The notes beneath the pieces were generated by a model, which ran no database searches, was not told where the DNA came from, and was given only the letters and a program-made list of their open reading frames with translations. Made by a program: the position numbers and the translations under genes. This document shows, piece after piece, positions 33,131 through 43,694 of a DNA stretch of 64,000 bases. The DNA is from Micropterix aruncella (lineage: Eukaryota > Arthropoda > Insecta > Lepidoptera > Micropterigidae): assembly GCA_944548615.1 (NCBI GenBank), contig OX155973.1, positions 5,309,155 to 5,373,154 on the forward strand. The letters run 5' to 3'. Position 1 is the stretch's first letter. Every line of letters begins with the position of its first letter.

Positions 33131-34550
33131 TGTTTGGTTGGTTCAACGACCCTCGTTTTAAATGTAAAAATACAAATTGCTTGCCCTGGAACGGGTATAT
33201 CCCAGTTGGGCAGCACTAGCCAGTGAATGAAAGAGGAAAGTTTTTGCCATTTGTTTTAATATTATATTTATTGTAAAATGGTTAATTTAATAATTCCAAT
33301 AAATAAAATAAAAAAATATCGCCGCCTTAGGCCTATAGTTACGGCGCTGTGGGCTGTGAACGACGTGGGCGCAGTTTGTATCCGCGTTCAGATGTGCAGA
33401 TTTACGAGTCGACGCCATATGGTATTCCCAGAACAAATCGGTGGCATCTTTGTCGCCAGGGCACCGTAAATGTGGCCGGGACGATGCTTCAAGAAGAGGA
33501 CGAGTAATAGCAGAAGCTACTGTCTGGTATACTGTTGTCACGTGGTCCTTGCCAAAGATAAAATAAGCGGCATTCACTGGCGCATCGCGGGTATCTGATA
33601 ATAAATCAAAGACAAATATATACAGATCTGTTTGCCTCAAGGCTCAGTTATAGGTCATTTATTATTTGCTTTCCTTATGAATAACATTGTGTTTTCATTA
33701 TATACAAATATCAAAAAATAAAGGTTATTCCTATGTGACCTTATCCTAGTTAACGTATAATAATATAGTAAGGTTGGTGGTGAAGGCGTGATCGAGACAT
33801 CGTTAGGTGCTTCATATGCCCACAAGGAAGATGTATAGTCCAAGAGGCAACGACAAAAAAGTGCAAATGTGTAGGAACTTAGCAACAATATAATTCAATG
33901 ACATTTTTTTAACACAAACACGTGTAATGTTTTTCAAACGAATTTTGTTGACGTCAATAGCAATATATTTCACAAGAAATTGAATTGTGTCTTTCGCCAT
34001 AACCAATAAATTATTTTCGTCTTTTATTCCACGAGCTGTATATTTTGATGCACTTTCGAACATTTCAACGTCATAATATTGGGTATATAAACGGCGATAT
34101 TTTTTGTATAAAATCACTCTCTTTAGTCACACTCACTATCTGATATCAATAACTATGGTAAGCCGTCTCTGTATACTAATTAATTAATTAATTAATTATT
34201 AATAGATAATAAATTGTTTAAATACTAATATTTGTGTTTACTTGCTCTCTGTCCGACTGAGGTGAAAATCGACCCAAGATTGGAAACCTGGTCTTCGCAC
34301 AGCAACCTAAACGGGAGACTAGCCCCCTTCCAACAAAAGTTTTGTAAAAGCTGATACTTTCACGGTACGTATTTGTCGGTAACGATTACGCATCGGTCTA
34401 ATGTGCCGCGCAGAGAGGTAGAGAGAGAGAGAGAGCTAGTCGTAGAGGACACTCGCCACAGAACCGACAGCTGCAGCTAACGGAACGGACATCGAAACAC
34501 GCAAGGGAAGTAACCCTTTTTCATAAAATCGAAGACTATCGCGGTTGTTT
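33131..34550. other. No firmly recognised gene
   Basis: A minus-strand frame of 117 codons at 33287-33640 (contains LRCPGDKDATDLFWEYHMAS) looks protein-like, but I cannot place it. Another minus frame at 33812-34117 is AT-rich. (AATT)n lies at 34177-34200 and (GA)n at 34417-34432. 33170-33220 matches a LINE 3' region also seen near 26840, 47330 and 62125. Confidence 0.35.
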
Positions 34551-34554
34551 GACA

Positions 34555-34735
34555 TTATAAATAGGATATAAATGAATTTACCGCGTGAAAATTGTAGCAC
34601 CCGACGTTTCGGTGACGTTGCAGCCACCGTTGTCCAGTGTAGACAGTCTACCCTGGACAACGGCGGCTGCAACGTCACCGAAACGTCGGGTGCTACAAAT
34701 TTCACGCGGTAAATTCGTTTATATCCTATTTATAA
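34555..34735. repeat. Near-perfect palindrome (83-bp arms, 15-bp centre)
   Basis: The arms 34555-34637 and 34653-34735 are inverted copies with three mismatches by my reading. The outer ends are TTATAAATAGGATATAAA. The centre GTAGACAGTCTAC is itself palindromic. The arms include CACCCGACGTTTCGGTGACG. It is noncoding and could fold into one long hairpin in DNA or RNA. Probably a foldback MITE. Confidence 0.9.
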
Positions 34736-34839
34736 CCCTTCTTCAATTTTATTAAAATGAAGAAGTACGGAACAGACGTTTTTATGGCTCCTCTACGAAA
34801 GATTTCTAGGGAAACTATAGACAAACAGTTAACCCAAAG

Positions 34840-35700
34840 TGTGAAAACTCAGGAAGTTTTAACGATTAATCTCCCGTGAAGTGAACGCAGAAGACTTAGA
34901 CAAAACAGTCCACCGTCAAGCTCCGCCACATGCCCGTAAGAGGCCAACGCCGTATCCCCGAGGCAACCAGGTATGTTACCCAGCGGGCTTACAATCACGC
35001 CCTTTCTTCCAATTGCGACCAGATTACTCCGGTCTCTGGACTGGTTACGAGTTCGAGGTCGCTTGCGCGGTCCTCTCCCTTACGAAGCGGTGAAACAGTG
35101 TAAACCGAATCTATCGCGAACCACGGCGTCCTTTGCGCGGCTGTTCACCCAGGATCGGGTAGCCGATGGTCGTTTCAAGAGCAGTCGCCGTAAAGTCCGC
35201 AACCACCCTCGCTATATAGGAATCAGTACTGCTTCCAGACTCCCCCGACTGTTAGTCAGAATGCACAATCGATTGGCTTACGTCGCACGGTACGCAGATC
35301 GTCCAGGAGCGCCAGAAGGTTGACTCCTAGGGGAAACTACCCCTAAGGCCAGAGACCTGCCCGGGCTCGCACTTCATGCGATCCCGTGTGGCACTAAGGG
35401 CAAAGGACGCCCATTGCAGGTCCGCGATTAATTCAAACTGAATTACCGCTGTAATATAGCAGGTAAAGGTCACGTAAGCGGCTTCAGACTCGTAAACGGA
35501 GGACGGAGGTATCCTGAAGGTTAACTATAGACGGAGATATCATAGCATAACTGGTAGTTAGGGGGCGAGGCTGATGTCCCGTTGCCTCGCCGTGAGGTGT
35601 TGGCCGCTAACGGGCTTATTGACGTAGATTGTCTTGTCTCTGATCACATATCGTTATCCCAGTTAGGGTGACGGGTTCGCCCGCTGTAGTCGACACCGCC
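34840..35700. repeat. Foldback-family element, single-arm copy
   Basis: It shares long blocks with 44090-45525: CTCAGGAAGTTTTAACGAT at the left, CGGTCTC..GACTGGTTA, GTCGCTTGCGCGGTCCTCTC, TAGCCGATGGTCGTTTCAAG and, at the right, GGTGACGGGTTCGCCCG. Moderately GC-rich. Its 116-codon ORF resembles only its own repeat copies and is unlikely to be real. 35701-36214 shows nothing else except a short direct repeat of ACCTCACAAATGAAG near 36030-36065. Confidence 0.65.
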
Positions 35701-36214
35701 CTACTGCTATTGTATGAATCCGATAACAGCGTCTACTGAAATTCCATGATTGGGAACATTCGAGGAATTTCTCCGGGTGGGTCTAAAATGTAAAGCTAGG
35801 GACTTGTTCTCGTTCTAGCATAATGAAGTGTACATGTGCGTGAAAGGGACATATATAATATGCAAAATAATAAGCGACAATACCTATTACTGATAGAAAA
35901 AGCATTTTTTTTGCTACGGAGTGTTATGGAAGGTGGAAGAAAAATTAAAACAAATAAATAAAAATAACGACGAAAAATGTCCTTGCTTTCCACGTTATCA
36001 CATATTTACGATGAATACAAACGTCCGCTAACCTCACAAATGAAGATATAACCTCACAAATGAAGGCCTTTGGATGTAAAGAATAGATAACGACAATGTC
36101 GAAAACAACGGGCATTTATTTATGTAATAACATTCATTAAGTAGGGTATTCCATTTCTCAATGCCCTACTATATTTTGGCAGCATAGATTTTACTCTGAA
36201 ACGCGATACCTTTT

Positions 36215-36365
36215 GGGAGCTAATGGGCTCTGTTGACCCTAAATCAATGGGCCCTAAGCCCATTGATTCAGGGTCGGTCAAACTGAGGGGTCAAGACCCA
36301 TTGGTGGCTTTCACGTAGAAGTGCGAGCCAGGGTAGGACTCCCGTACTTTGTAGGGTGTTTTAAC
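36215..36365 (+). repeat. Interspersed repeat related to foldback loop
   Basis: Contains GTAGAAGTGCGAGCC and the GGTCGGTCAAAC motif shared with 44890-44975 and 23640-23760. An internal short inverted duplication of TCAATGGGCCC occurs near 36243-36270. 36366-36879 is AT-rich then GC-patched, with no gene. Confidence 0.45.
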
Positions 36366-36879
36366 TGCTAAAAAATATGAATCCATGGTTTAATGGATTG
36401 TCATAGTATGGTATGTGTAATATGATTAAAAACAAATTTGTTGTCTCGTTCGTTTATTATTACTGTTAGTTTTGACAGAAAAAAAATCCTATCTCCCCTA
36501 TTATTTTACGCAAGAATTTTTATATATTTTTTAAACGCCTGAAGTAATTTCGATGATTCTTTCACCAAATTATAGAAAATTTAATTATTTATAAAATTGT
36601 TGTTTCAAAATTTTGATAATTTTGATCAATAATTATATACGTAGTATATCAATAATATTACTTAAATACGCGGTCAATTGCGGCCGCCAGCCAGTCTAGT
36701 CCTAGCATTCGCACCGGGAGGTCGCGTCGTTTGTCATTTCACATTGCTCCGAGACCGCGGGAAAAAATTGTGGCACAGATTAGCTTTGCTGTTTGAAAAT
36801 TAAAATAATGCACAAGATGTGCAGAACTTAAGGACGCAGAAAACAGAAAACTGTGCATTATTTGAATAACCGCCCGTTC

Positions 36880-37020
36880 TCCGACGATAGCGCCGAAACG
36901 CTTCATACGATTAACCTGAAATTTGGCATGCAGGCATCATTTGGTCATGGCATGAGCTGTAAAGATTGTGGTTGAAATCCGTCCACCCAGGGTTGGCTCC
37001 CGACTAGAGAACTCCTCAAG
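36880..37020. repeat. Foldback arm joined to a minisatellite unit
   Basis: The left-arm type of the 7560-8270 foldback (CATGCAGGCATCATTTGGTC) runs directly into CCAGGGTTGGCTCCCGAC, the minisatellite unit end. This indicates that the two repeat types belong to one composite element. Confidence 0.5.
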
Positions 37021-37255
37021 TTGTCCTTTGAAATTGTGATGTTGCAGGTATAGAATTATGAGTTTACATCGATTTGTGCCATGTATTGTGGGAATGTATT
37101 TGGGCAAGAGCTTGGTGCTTTCGTTTATTTTTGTTTTGTGGAACTCGCGCGGGCTTTCGTGAATAGGTATGGCATAAGCGGTGGGGATCTTTAGTTCACG
37201 AAATAGTGGTTTGCAAGATTCTCTCCTATTTAATCCGCGTATTGCTCTCACGGCT
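37015..37255 (-). mobile_element. LINE ORF2 C-terminal fragment
   Basis: The minus strand reads RAIRGLNRRESCKPLFRELK then IPTAYAIPIHE, with a tail ending HNFKGQLEEF. It is the same group as 45998-46520 and 230-470. Truncated on both sides. Confidence 0.6.
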
Positions 37256-37299
37256 CTTTTTTGTAAAATAAATACCTCTTTAAGTAATAAAAAATTAGT

Positions 37300-37497
37300 T
37301 ATAAAATTGAATTATGACACTGTCTCACCAAAACATTAATTACTGCCAAGCCACTGTACCCATAATTAAAATAAAACATATGAACATAATAAAACATAAT
37401 CAAATAAAACAAATTAAATTAAAATTAAATTAAAACGGGACCGTCATTCTGAATCGTATTGTGGCGGAAATCGGCCAATCGGGGCCTGAGGGGTTAA
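37300..37497 (-). repeat. TTAA-type MITE, partial inverted copy
   Basis: The reverse complement of 41801-42000 by eye, ending GGGGCCTGAGGGGTTAA with TTAA at 37494-37497. It shares TTAATTACTGCCAAGCCACTG. The outer left end is missing. 37498-37796 is T-rich with no gene. Confidence 0.65.
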
Positions 37498-37796
37498 ATG
37501 TAGTCTATGTAGAACTCTTTGGATGCTTTCTATTTTTCTAGTTTTCATATATTTTCGTTATTGAATTGCTGATTCTCTATGTTTTTCATTATTTATTTTT
37601 TTTCTAGTTTTTATGTCTTTGTTATTTTTTAATTTCTATGTTTTTTTTTTCAATATTAGTTTTTTATACACTTTTTTATAATTTGAAATGTAATTGTATT
37701 TGTAGAAATACTATTTTTTGTTATATGTAATTTCTATACCCAGATCGGGTTTTTGAAAATAATTTTTTCCTATTTCTTATTTCTTATTTCAACGTT

Positions 37797-38277
37797 CAAC
37801 AGCAGAGACCCAACATGTTGTATACGCATTCATTTATGATAGCAACTTCCAAATTTCAACATGACATGGCTGATGTACCATGGGTTGGTTCCCGACCAGG
37901 GAACTCCTCAACGGTCAACAACAGAGATTGAAAATTTTGTATACGCATTCAATTACGATAGCCCCTTCCAATGTACCCTGGGTTGGCTCCCGATGAGGAG
38001 ACTCATCAACGGTCAACAGCGGAGACCCAAAATTTTGTGTATGCATTCAATTATGATAGCAAGTTTCAAGTTTCACCATGACATGGCTGATGTATCCTGG
38101 GTTGGCTCCCGATGAGGGAACTCCTCAACGGTCAACAGCAGAGACTCAAAATTTTGTATACGCATTCACTTATGATAGCCCATTCCAAATTTCACTATGA
38201 TATGGCTGATGTACCCTGGGTTGGCTCCCGATGAGGGAACTCCTCAACGGTCAACAGCAGAGACCCAAAATTTTGTG
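37797..38277 (+). repeat. Minisatellite, four 119-bp units
   Basis: Units are 37797-37915, 37916-38013 (shortened by about 21 bp), 38014-38132 and 38133-38251, plus a partial to 38277. Each starts CAACAGCAGAGAC and ends GAACTCCTCAACGGT, with ATGACATGGCTGATGTA between. Relatives lie at 1340-1715 and inverted at 9349-9650. Confidence 0.9.
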
Positions 38278-38459
38278 TAATTTAGTAGTCTGTTTTGATT
38301 TTGATAGATTTTTTCTCAAATTGACCATGATTGTCCGCTTTTCCAAATGTTTTATGTTGACTCTGGCTAAAGCCTTTGAAGCTTGCCTCTGGCTCTGAAG
38401 CAACATTTGACATAACCAAACAAATTCTGCTCCAGAGAGACTTTGTAAAAAAAGTTGCT

Positions 38460-39430
38460 TCCGATATTATGCCTCTGATTTATTTACCTCATTACAAAAG
38501 CTTGCTTTGCACCAACTGAGATCGCCAAAAGCGTGCAAATGGGCCAACAGAAGATCATTATGAAACGGCTCAATATTGCACCTTCTGTCTGATTCAGAAT
38601 CACTTTTATAAATATCTTTGATTTTGCGAATTGTTTTTCTGAGGGTCATGCTTTTTTCTGTGTCAAATGCGTCCGGAATCGCAATATATATTTTGTGTCC
38701 GTTTCTACTGGATTTTTCCACCGTGATATGGTCATACGGGCGACTTCTCAATATTTTTGCATATGTGTTGGAATCGCCATCAGAAACAATGCTGCTGTAA
38801 ATGAGACAATCACTTCGATTGAGCATTTGAAATACTGTAGGAGAATATCAGATTCAATACCAGTAGACGGACCGTTGTAATTTTTATAGCACACATATGT
38901 TTTCGGCTCAATCTGCCCTTTTTCTGCTCTTGCACAGATACATCAGTATTTGTTTCGTACGCCTAAAAATACCAGTCCTTTTTCCAATTATGTCTGCTGC
39001 CCCAGAAAACTGGAATATTATTTTTTTGTAAGTTCATTTATTCCAACAGCCATCTACGATTATATCAATTTTGGGAATTCCATTTTTGTCTACTCTTCCT
39101 TAAGCACTCGCCATATGTCTTTCTTTTATTGCATCCTGATTCATCGAGTCATTCGATTATTTTTCAAATAGATAATTTTGTATGGCAGGTTTGGTATGTT
39201 TTAGGTGTCATCAGAAGAAGATCTAAAGCGGCGAAAAGATCTTAAAGTTGCCAGTGTCCACCGCCAATAGCGATCATTCCAGCTACAGCGTAATAATTTT
39301 TTTCCAGTACATAACTTTCAGTGTAGCGTAAATTTCGATAAAAGTCCTACTTGTGGTTCTCCAACAATTTTAACATAGTCCAGGTCGCAGTTCATATTAC
39401 CATAATTAGCAATTTCTTTTAACTTGGTGA
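38460..39430 (-). pseudogene. Mutator-like transposase fragment
   Basis: The minus strand encodes, in several frames, NYGNMNCDLDYVKIVGEP, then RAEKGQIEPKTYVCYKNYNG, GPSTGIESDILLQYF, and in the clean 119-codon frame (38467-38826) SSIVSDGDSNTYAKILRSRP, YDHITVEKSSRNGH and a TLRKTIRKIKDIYK end. The order YKN..G.S..(M/I)E.D, then a DGDS..Y, then PY....V.K matches a Mutator-like transposase family of invertebrates that I recall; DGDS would be a catalytic aspartate region. Many stops upstream show decay. It lies 350 bp from a pair of inverted exonuclease genes and may be part of the same large DNA transposon. 39431-39785 is AT-rich and empty. Confidence 0.6.
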
Positions 39431-39785
39431 AGAAATGTGTATTAGAAATGTCTATTTAGTTTTATAATTTTTCATAATTATTATACTTTTTTTTAACTAT
39501 TGACTTTACATTTTTAAATGTATTTTTTTTATAATCGGAGTTGGATTATTATTTTTAAAAATGTATTACCTATTTTAATTACGTCATTTTATTATTGTAT
39601 TTTTTTTTAATTTCTAATATACTGATTAACCGTTTTTATATTTTGTATCTGTATATTTCATTTATACCTATTCAGGTATTTTAGTAGCCTTAGTTTATAG
39701 TTTAGCATTGGTTCTTAGTTTTTATTTTTTAATATAAATTTTATTAATTATTGTTTTCAAATTTTAAAAATAGGCAATTTTTACG

Positions 39786-40875
39786 GAAACGAGTTATTCT
39801 AGCATACCATATAGGGTAAATTATGTAAAATCCATTTGACTATACCAAGAGTAGGGACTCCTACCAACTGGATTATTTAATTAAAATTAAAATTAAACTA
39901 TTTATTGTATATAAATTGTTTTCTATTCGGCATTAAAACCTGAAATAAACATGTTTTATGGATATTTTATTTTTTTCCTCTGTCTCGAAGAATATTAAAA
40001 GAAGGGTGTCTTCATTTCGTTCTTGAAAGGGTAGTGATTTTCTATACTACATTATCTCAACTTCGAATCAGTCAAGAATTATAGAATCAGTCAAGTCAGA
40101 ACGGCAGAACGCAGATTGCAGTACACATCTGAACGATCTATGTAAACTCGTATTATAAAAATGACTATGGTGCTAATAGTACTGCCCCGGATATGATACC
40201 AGAAGTATTGGAAAGAGCAAAGAAAGATTTTCTTGAAAATTTAGCTGTGTTAAAGAACGATGCCAGCGACAAAGAATGAATTGAAAAGGAAACCAAGTTA
40301 CAACGCCACCGCAGTGAATGGTTGGAGTTAAGAAAAAATATGGTCACTGCGTCTGATTTCGGAAAAATCATAAAAAAGCGCTAAAATACCAGTAGCGCCG
40401 ATCTAGTAAAAAAATTATTATACTCGGAAAATATTTCGCACGTAGCATCTATTGCTCACTGTGTAGAAAACGAAAAATTAGCCCTGCAACAGTTAGAGCA
40501 GCAAGAAAAATATATAATTGAACCCTGTGGGCTATTCGTTGACAGAAAGTATGCATTTATTGGAGCAACACCGGATGGAATTATCGGAGAGGATACAATT
40601 GTTGAGGTTAAGTGTCCTGTAATGGCATTTAAAAAGGGCATAGAACAGGCGATTAAAGAAAACAAAATTCAAATATACAAATATGTTAAAAAAATGGATA
40701 CATACAAATTAAATCGTAACAGCAAATGGTTTTACTAAGTCCAAGGCCAACTCCATGTCTCAAATAGACAAAAATGTCTCTTTACAATATGGGGTGGCCA
40801 AGGCCAAGACTTGAAAGCAGAGTACATTGAAAGGGAGGACAATATGTGGACAGAAAAAATGGAGAAAAAAATAGG
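39786..40875 (+). repeat. Left arm of a 1090-bp inverted repeat
   Basis: The reverse complement of 42605-43694, of equal length, with only scattered mismatches on inspection. It begins GAAACGAGTTATTCTAGC and carries an exonuclease-like pseudogene. The 1.73-kb spacer (40876-42604) is not palindromic. The equal length and high similarity indicate a recent duplication or homogenisation. Confidence 0.92.
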
Positions 40876-41100
40876 CGACTTTTATATGCAAAGTATTCTC
40901 CCAGAAATACTGAACTCCAGGCATATGCGTGGAATGCCGATACGCAACTGTTTCAGTATACCAACAGCGGCACCGCCACCACATATATCACCAATGCGAT
41001 CAACACGATCACCACCGCTAGCACCACTAAATAATTCACCGCATACGCCGACACAATTGAAGAACATCCAGCCAAGAGTTTTAGATTATTCTGAGTTTTA
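40150..41100 (+). pseudogene. YqaJ/lambda-exonuclease-like nuclease, left copy
   Basis: In one frame, the plus strand reads ETKLQRHRSEWLELRKNMVT, ASDFGKIIKKR, ENEKLALQQLEQQEKYIIEP, GLFVDRKYAFIGATPDGIIG, EDTIVEVKCPVMAFKKG, WFY, VQGQLHVSNRQKC and a C-terminus IGDFYMQSILPEILNSRHMR. W...R....TAS..G, then GATPDG...VEVKCP and a QGQL motif, are the YqaJ-family core: PD-(D/E)XK 5'-3' exonucleases of phages and viruses, found also in insect mobile elements. In-frame stops are at 40277, 40382 and 40736. The first two are shared with the right copy, the third is private. So the gene died before the inverted duplication. It lies opposite the Mutator-like fragment. Confidence 0.82.
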
Positions 41101-41380
41101 AAAAAATCTCCACAAAATAAGCAATTTTTTTCCCAAGTTTACACTAAAAATAATAAAAATATGAATAGTGCATGATAATATGTGAATAGTGCATGATAGT
41201 GCTATTTGCTTTGTGAATAGTGCTATGTGAATACTGTTATGTGTGCTGCTATGTGCTATGTGAATAGTGCTATGTGCTATGTGATAGTGTATGGTGCTAT
41301 ATGAATAGTGATATGTGAATAGTGCATGATAGTGCTATGTGAATATGTGAATAGTGCTACGATAGTTGTATGTGAATTTT
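41101..41380. repeat. Degenerate GTGAATAGTGCTATGTG tandem repeat
   Basis: From about 41160 to 41370 the sequence repeats versions of GTGAATAGTGCTATGTGCTA with irregular spacing. It separates two exonuclease C-terminal segments, one ending near 41098 and one at 41400-41512. Confidence 0.8.
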
Positions 41381-41384
41381 AGGC

Positions 41385-41540
41385 GAAAAAGTGCTACGAT
41401 AGCCAATAGTTTTTGGGAAACTAAGATGAAGCAACGGCTTGTGGATTTCTATCAAACATGCCTTTTGCCCGAAATAGTCGGTTCAAGAAAATCCCGTTTC
41501 ATGCCCCCGAGAGATACCACATTATTAATTCTTACGAATA
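41385..41540 (+). pseudogene. Second, diverged exonuclease C-terminal segment
   Basis: The plus strand reads FWETKMKQRLVDFYQTCLLP then EIVGSRKSRFMPPRD. This is collinear with MWTEKMEKKIGDFYMQSILP and EILNSRHMRGMPIRN of the copy ending at 41100, at roughly half identity. It is therefore a paralogous C-terminus rather than part of the recent inverted duplication. 41541-41800 has nothing else. Confidence 0.65.
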
Positions 41541-41800
41541 TCTTAACCGGTGCCGCAATATGTTTTTTCGTTATTTTCTGTTTTAAAATTCTTTTTTCAC
41601 ATTTTTTCTATGTACCTACCGACATACCACTCGGGAGGGGTGCATGGCCAAGCTGATTTCTGGACGGTGTTTTTCATCTGAGTCATCATATTTTTTTTAT
41701 GTATATGCTTATGTTATACTTATGTAAATTAGGATATTATTAAATATAATATTATAATTACGGTATCTCCGGTTGTTTTTTGGAGGTTTCCTATCCGGAC

Positions 41801-42071
41801 TTAACCCCTCAAGCCCCGATTGGCCGATATCGGCCACAACTCGATTCAGCGTGACGGCCCCGTTTTAATTTTATTTTAATTTATTTTGTTTGATTTTATT
41901 ATGTTTTATTATGTTAATATGTTTCATTTTAATTATGGGTACAGTGGTTTGGCAGTAATTAATGTTTTGGTGAGAGAGGTGCCGTAATTCATTTTTTTTT
42001 CTAATTTTTACTAAAAATTTTTGGGACAGCAACTTGTCAATCGGCTGAGGGGCCGAGGCCTGAAGGGTTAA
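41801..42071. repeat. TTAA-flanked MITE (piggyBac type), 271 bp
   Basis: Starts TTAACCCCTCAAGCCCCGAT and ends GGCCTGAAGGGTTAA, so both ends are TTAA plus imperfect inverted CCC(C/T)TCA(A/G)GCC. A partial inverted copy is at 37300-37497. It lies in the spacer of the 1090-bp inverted repeat. Confidence 0.82.
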
Positions 42072-42261
42072 ACGCTCTCAATGATCAGTGATTTCGTGTG
42101 ACTTCATATTGCTTAAAATTCTTATTTTACGGATTTTATATATTGTTGCTTTTAAATATGCATCACAAATTAAGTGTAAGCGTTTAAGGCAATCGATACC
42201 GTTATTTCCTCCTCAATGAGTCATAATAACGTAGACAATAAAGAAAAACTGACTCTTTTGC

Positions 42262-42604
42262 AGTTATTATACTGATCCTTCTACTGTCTTGTACATTGTG
42301 TTAATAGTCTTTTTCAAGTCTTTTTTGATGCCCAGACTAGAAGATAATATTTTGGCACTAATAGTCATCTTATGTGATATTTTTAATTCATAAAATATCC
42401 ATACTAGGAAGGTGCCCCTTAAAAACTGCTTTAATTCAAGTGCGTTTGCGTCTCTTCGGTCGTTAGTTTGCGTCTCTTCGGTCGTTAGTTTGCGCGCGTA
42501 TCCCTTTTGGAGGAATTCCTCTATTTTAGATTCATACTGCGCTGCCAAATCTTTGTTCTGCTTAAGTTGATTTTCCATAGTTATTAATCGTTTCATTGCC
42601 ATCT
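42262..42604 (-). pseudogene. BEL/Pao-like pol fragment fused to exonuclease arm
   Basis: The minus strand reads MAMKRLITMENQLKQNKDLA, AQYESKIEEFLQKGYARKLT and TEE. This matches the linker before the reverse transcriptase of BEL/Pao retrotransposons (ML.TE..L.....L...Y...I.E.L..GYA.KL). A 22-bp direct duplication (GAGACGCAAACTAACGACCG type) at about 42453-42497 follows, and the rest is unrecognised. The junction with the exonuclease arm is exactly at the inner boundary near 42604. No catalytic residues remain. Confidence 0.6.
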
Positions 42605-43320
42605 CCTATTTTTTTCTCCATTTTTTCTGTCCACATATCGTCCTCCCTTTCAATGTACTCTGCTTTCAAGTCTTGGCCTTGGCCAACCCATATTGTAAAG
42701 AGACATTTTTGTCTATTTGAGACATGGAGTTGGCCTTGGACTTGGTAAAACCATTTGCTGTTACGATTTAATTTGTATGTATCCATTTTTTTAACATATT
42801 TGTATATTTGAATTTTGTTTTCTTTAATCGCCTGTTCTATGCCCTTTTTAAATGCCATTACAGGACACTTAACCTCAACAATTGTATCCTCTCCGATAAT
42901 TCCATCCGGTGTTGCTCCAATAAATGCATACTTTCTGTCAACGAATAGCCCACAGGGTTCAATTATATTTTTTTCTTGCTGCTCTAACTGTTGCAGGGCT
43001 AATTTTTCGTTTTCTACACAGTGAGCAATAGATGCTACGTGCGAAATATTTTCCGAGTATAATAATTTTTTTACTAGATCGGCGCTACTGGTATTTTAGC
43101 GCTTTTTTATGATTTTTCCGAAATCGGACGCAGTGACCATATTTTTTCTTAACTCCAACCATTCACTGCGGTGGCGTTGTAACTTGGTTTCCTTTTCAAT
43201 TCATTCTTTGTCGCTGGCATCGTTCTTTAACACAGCTAAATTTTCAAGAAAATCTTTCTTTGCTCTTTCCAATACTTCTGGTATCATATCCGGGGCAGTA
43301 CTATTAGCACCATAGTCATT
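42605..43320 (-). pseudogene. YqaJ/lambda-exonuclease-like nuclease, right copy
   Basis: The minus strand carries the same protein as the left arm. It retains two of its stops: TGA in ASDKE, stop, IEKE, and TAA after GKIIKKR. At the third position it has a CAA codon (WFYQVQGQLHVSNRQ), so the stretch from NTSSADLV to the arm end is open on this strand. The conserved GATPDGIIG and VEVKCP motifs are intact. It is cut at the inner boundary inside EKKIGD and runs into the BEL/Pao-like fragment. It lacks the C-terminal DFYMQSILPE segment that the left copy retains outside its arm. Confidence 0.8.
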
Positions 43321-43694
43321 TTTATAATACGAGTTTACATAGATCGTTCAGATGCGTACTGCATTCTGCGTACTGCCGTTCTGACTTGACTGATTCTATA
43401 ATTCTTGACTGATTCGAAGTTGAGATAATGTAGTATAGAAAATCACTATCCTTTTAAGAACGAAATGAAGACACCCTTCTTTTAATATTCTTCAAGACTG
43501 ATCAAAAAAATAAAATATCAATAAAACATGTTTATTTCAGGTTTTAATGCCGAATAGAAAACAATTTATATACAATAAATAGTTTAATTTTAATTTTAAT
43601 TAAATAAGCCAGTTGGTAGGAGTCCCTACTCTTGGTATAGTCAAATGGATTTTACATAATTTACCCTATATGGTATGCTAGAATAACTCGTTTC
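42605..43694 (-). repeat. Right arm of the 1090-bp inverted repeat
   Basis: The mirror of 39786-40875. The outer end reads AATAACTCGTTTC. The few differences include small substitution clusters near 43350-43385 and 43495-43515. Confidence 0.92.

Noticed and set aside
33287..33640. 117-codon minus-strand ORF as a gene
   Set aside because: Protein-like composition, but no recognised family, no splice context and surrounded by repeats. Left as unassigned.
37797..38277. CRISPR-like array
   Set aside because: Units are contiguous 119-bp tandem repeats without unique spacers, in a eukaryotic intergenic region.
40165..40665. Minus-strand ORFs across the left exonuclease arm (and mirror ORFs at 42815-43315)
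   Set aside because: Antisense shadows of the YqaJ-like frame; their identity in the two arms comes from the inverted repeat.
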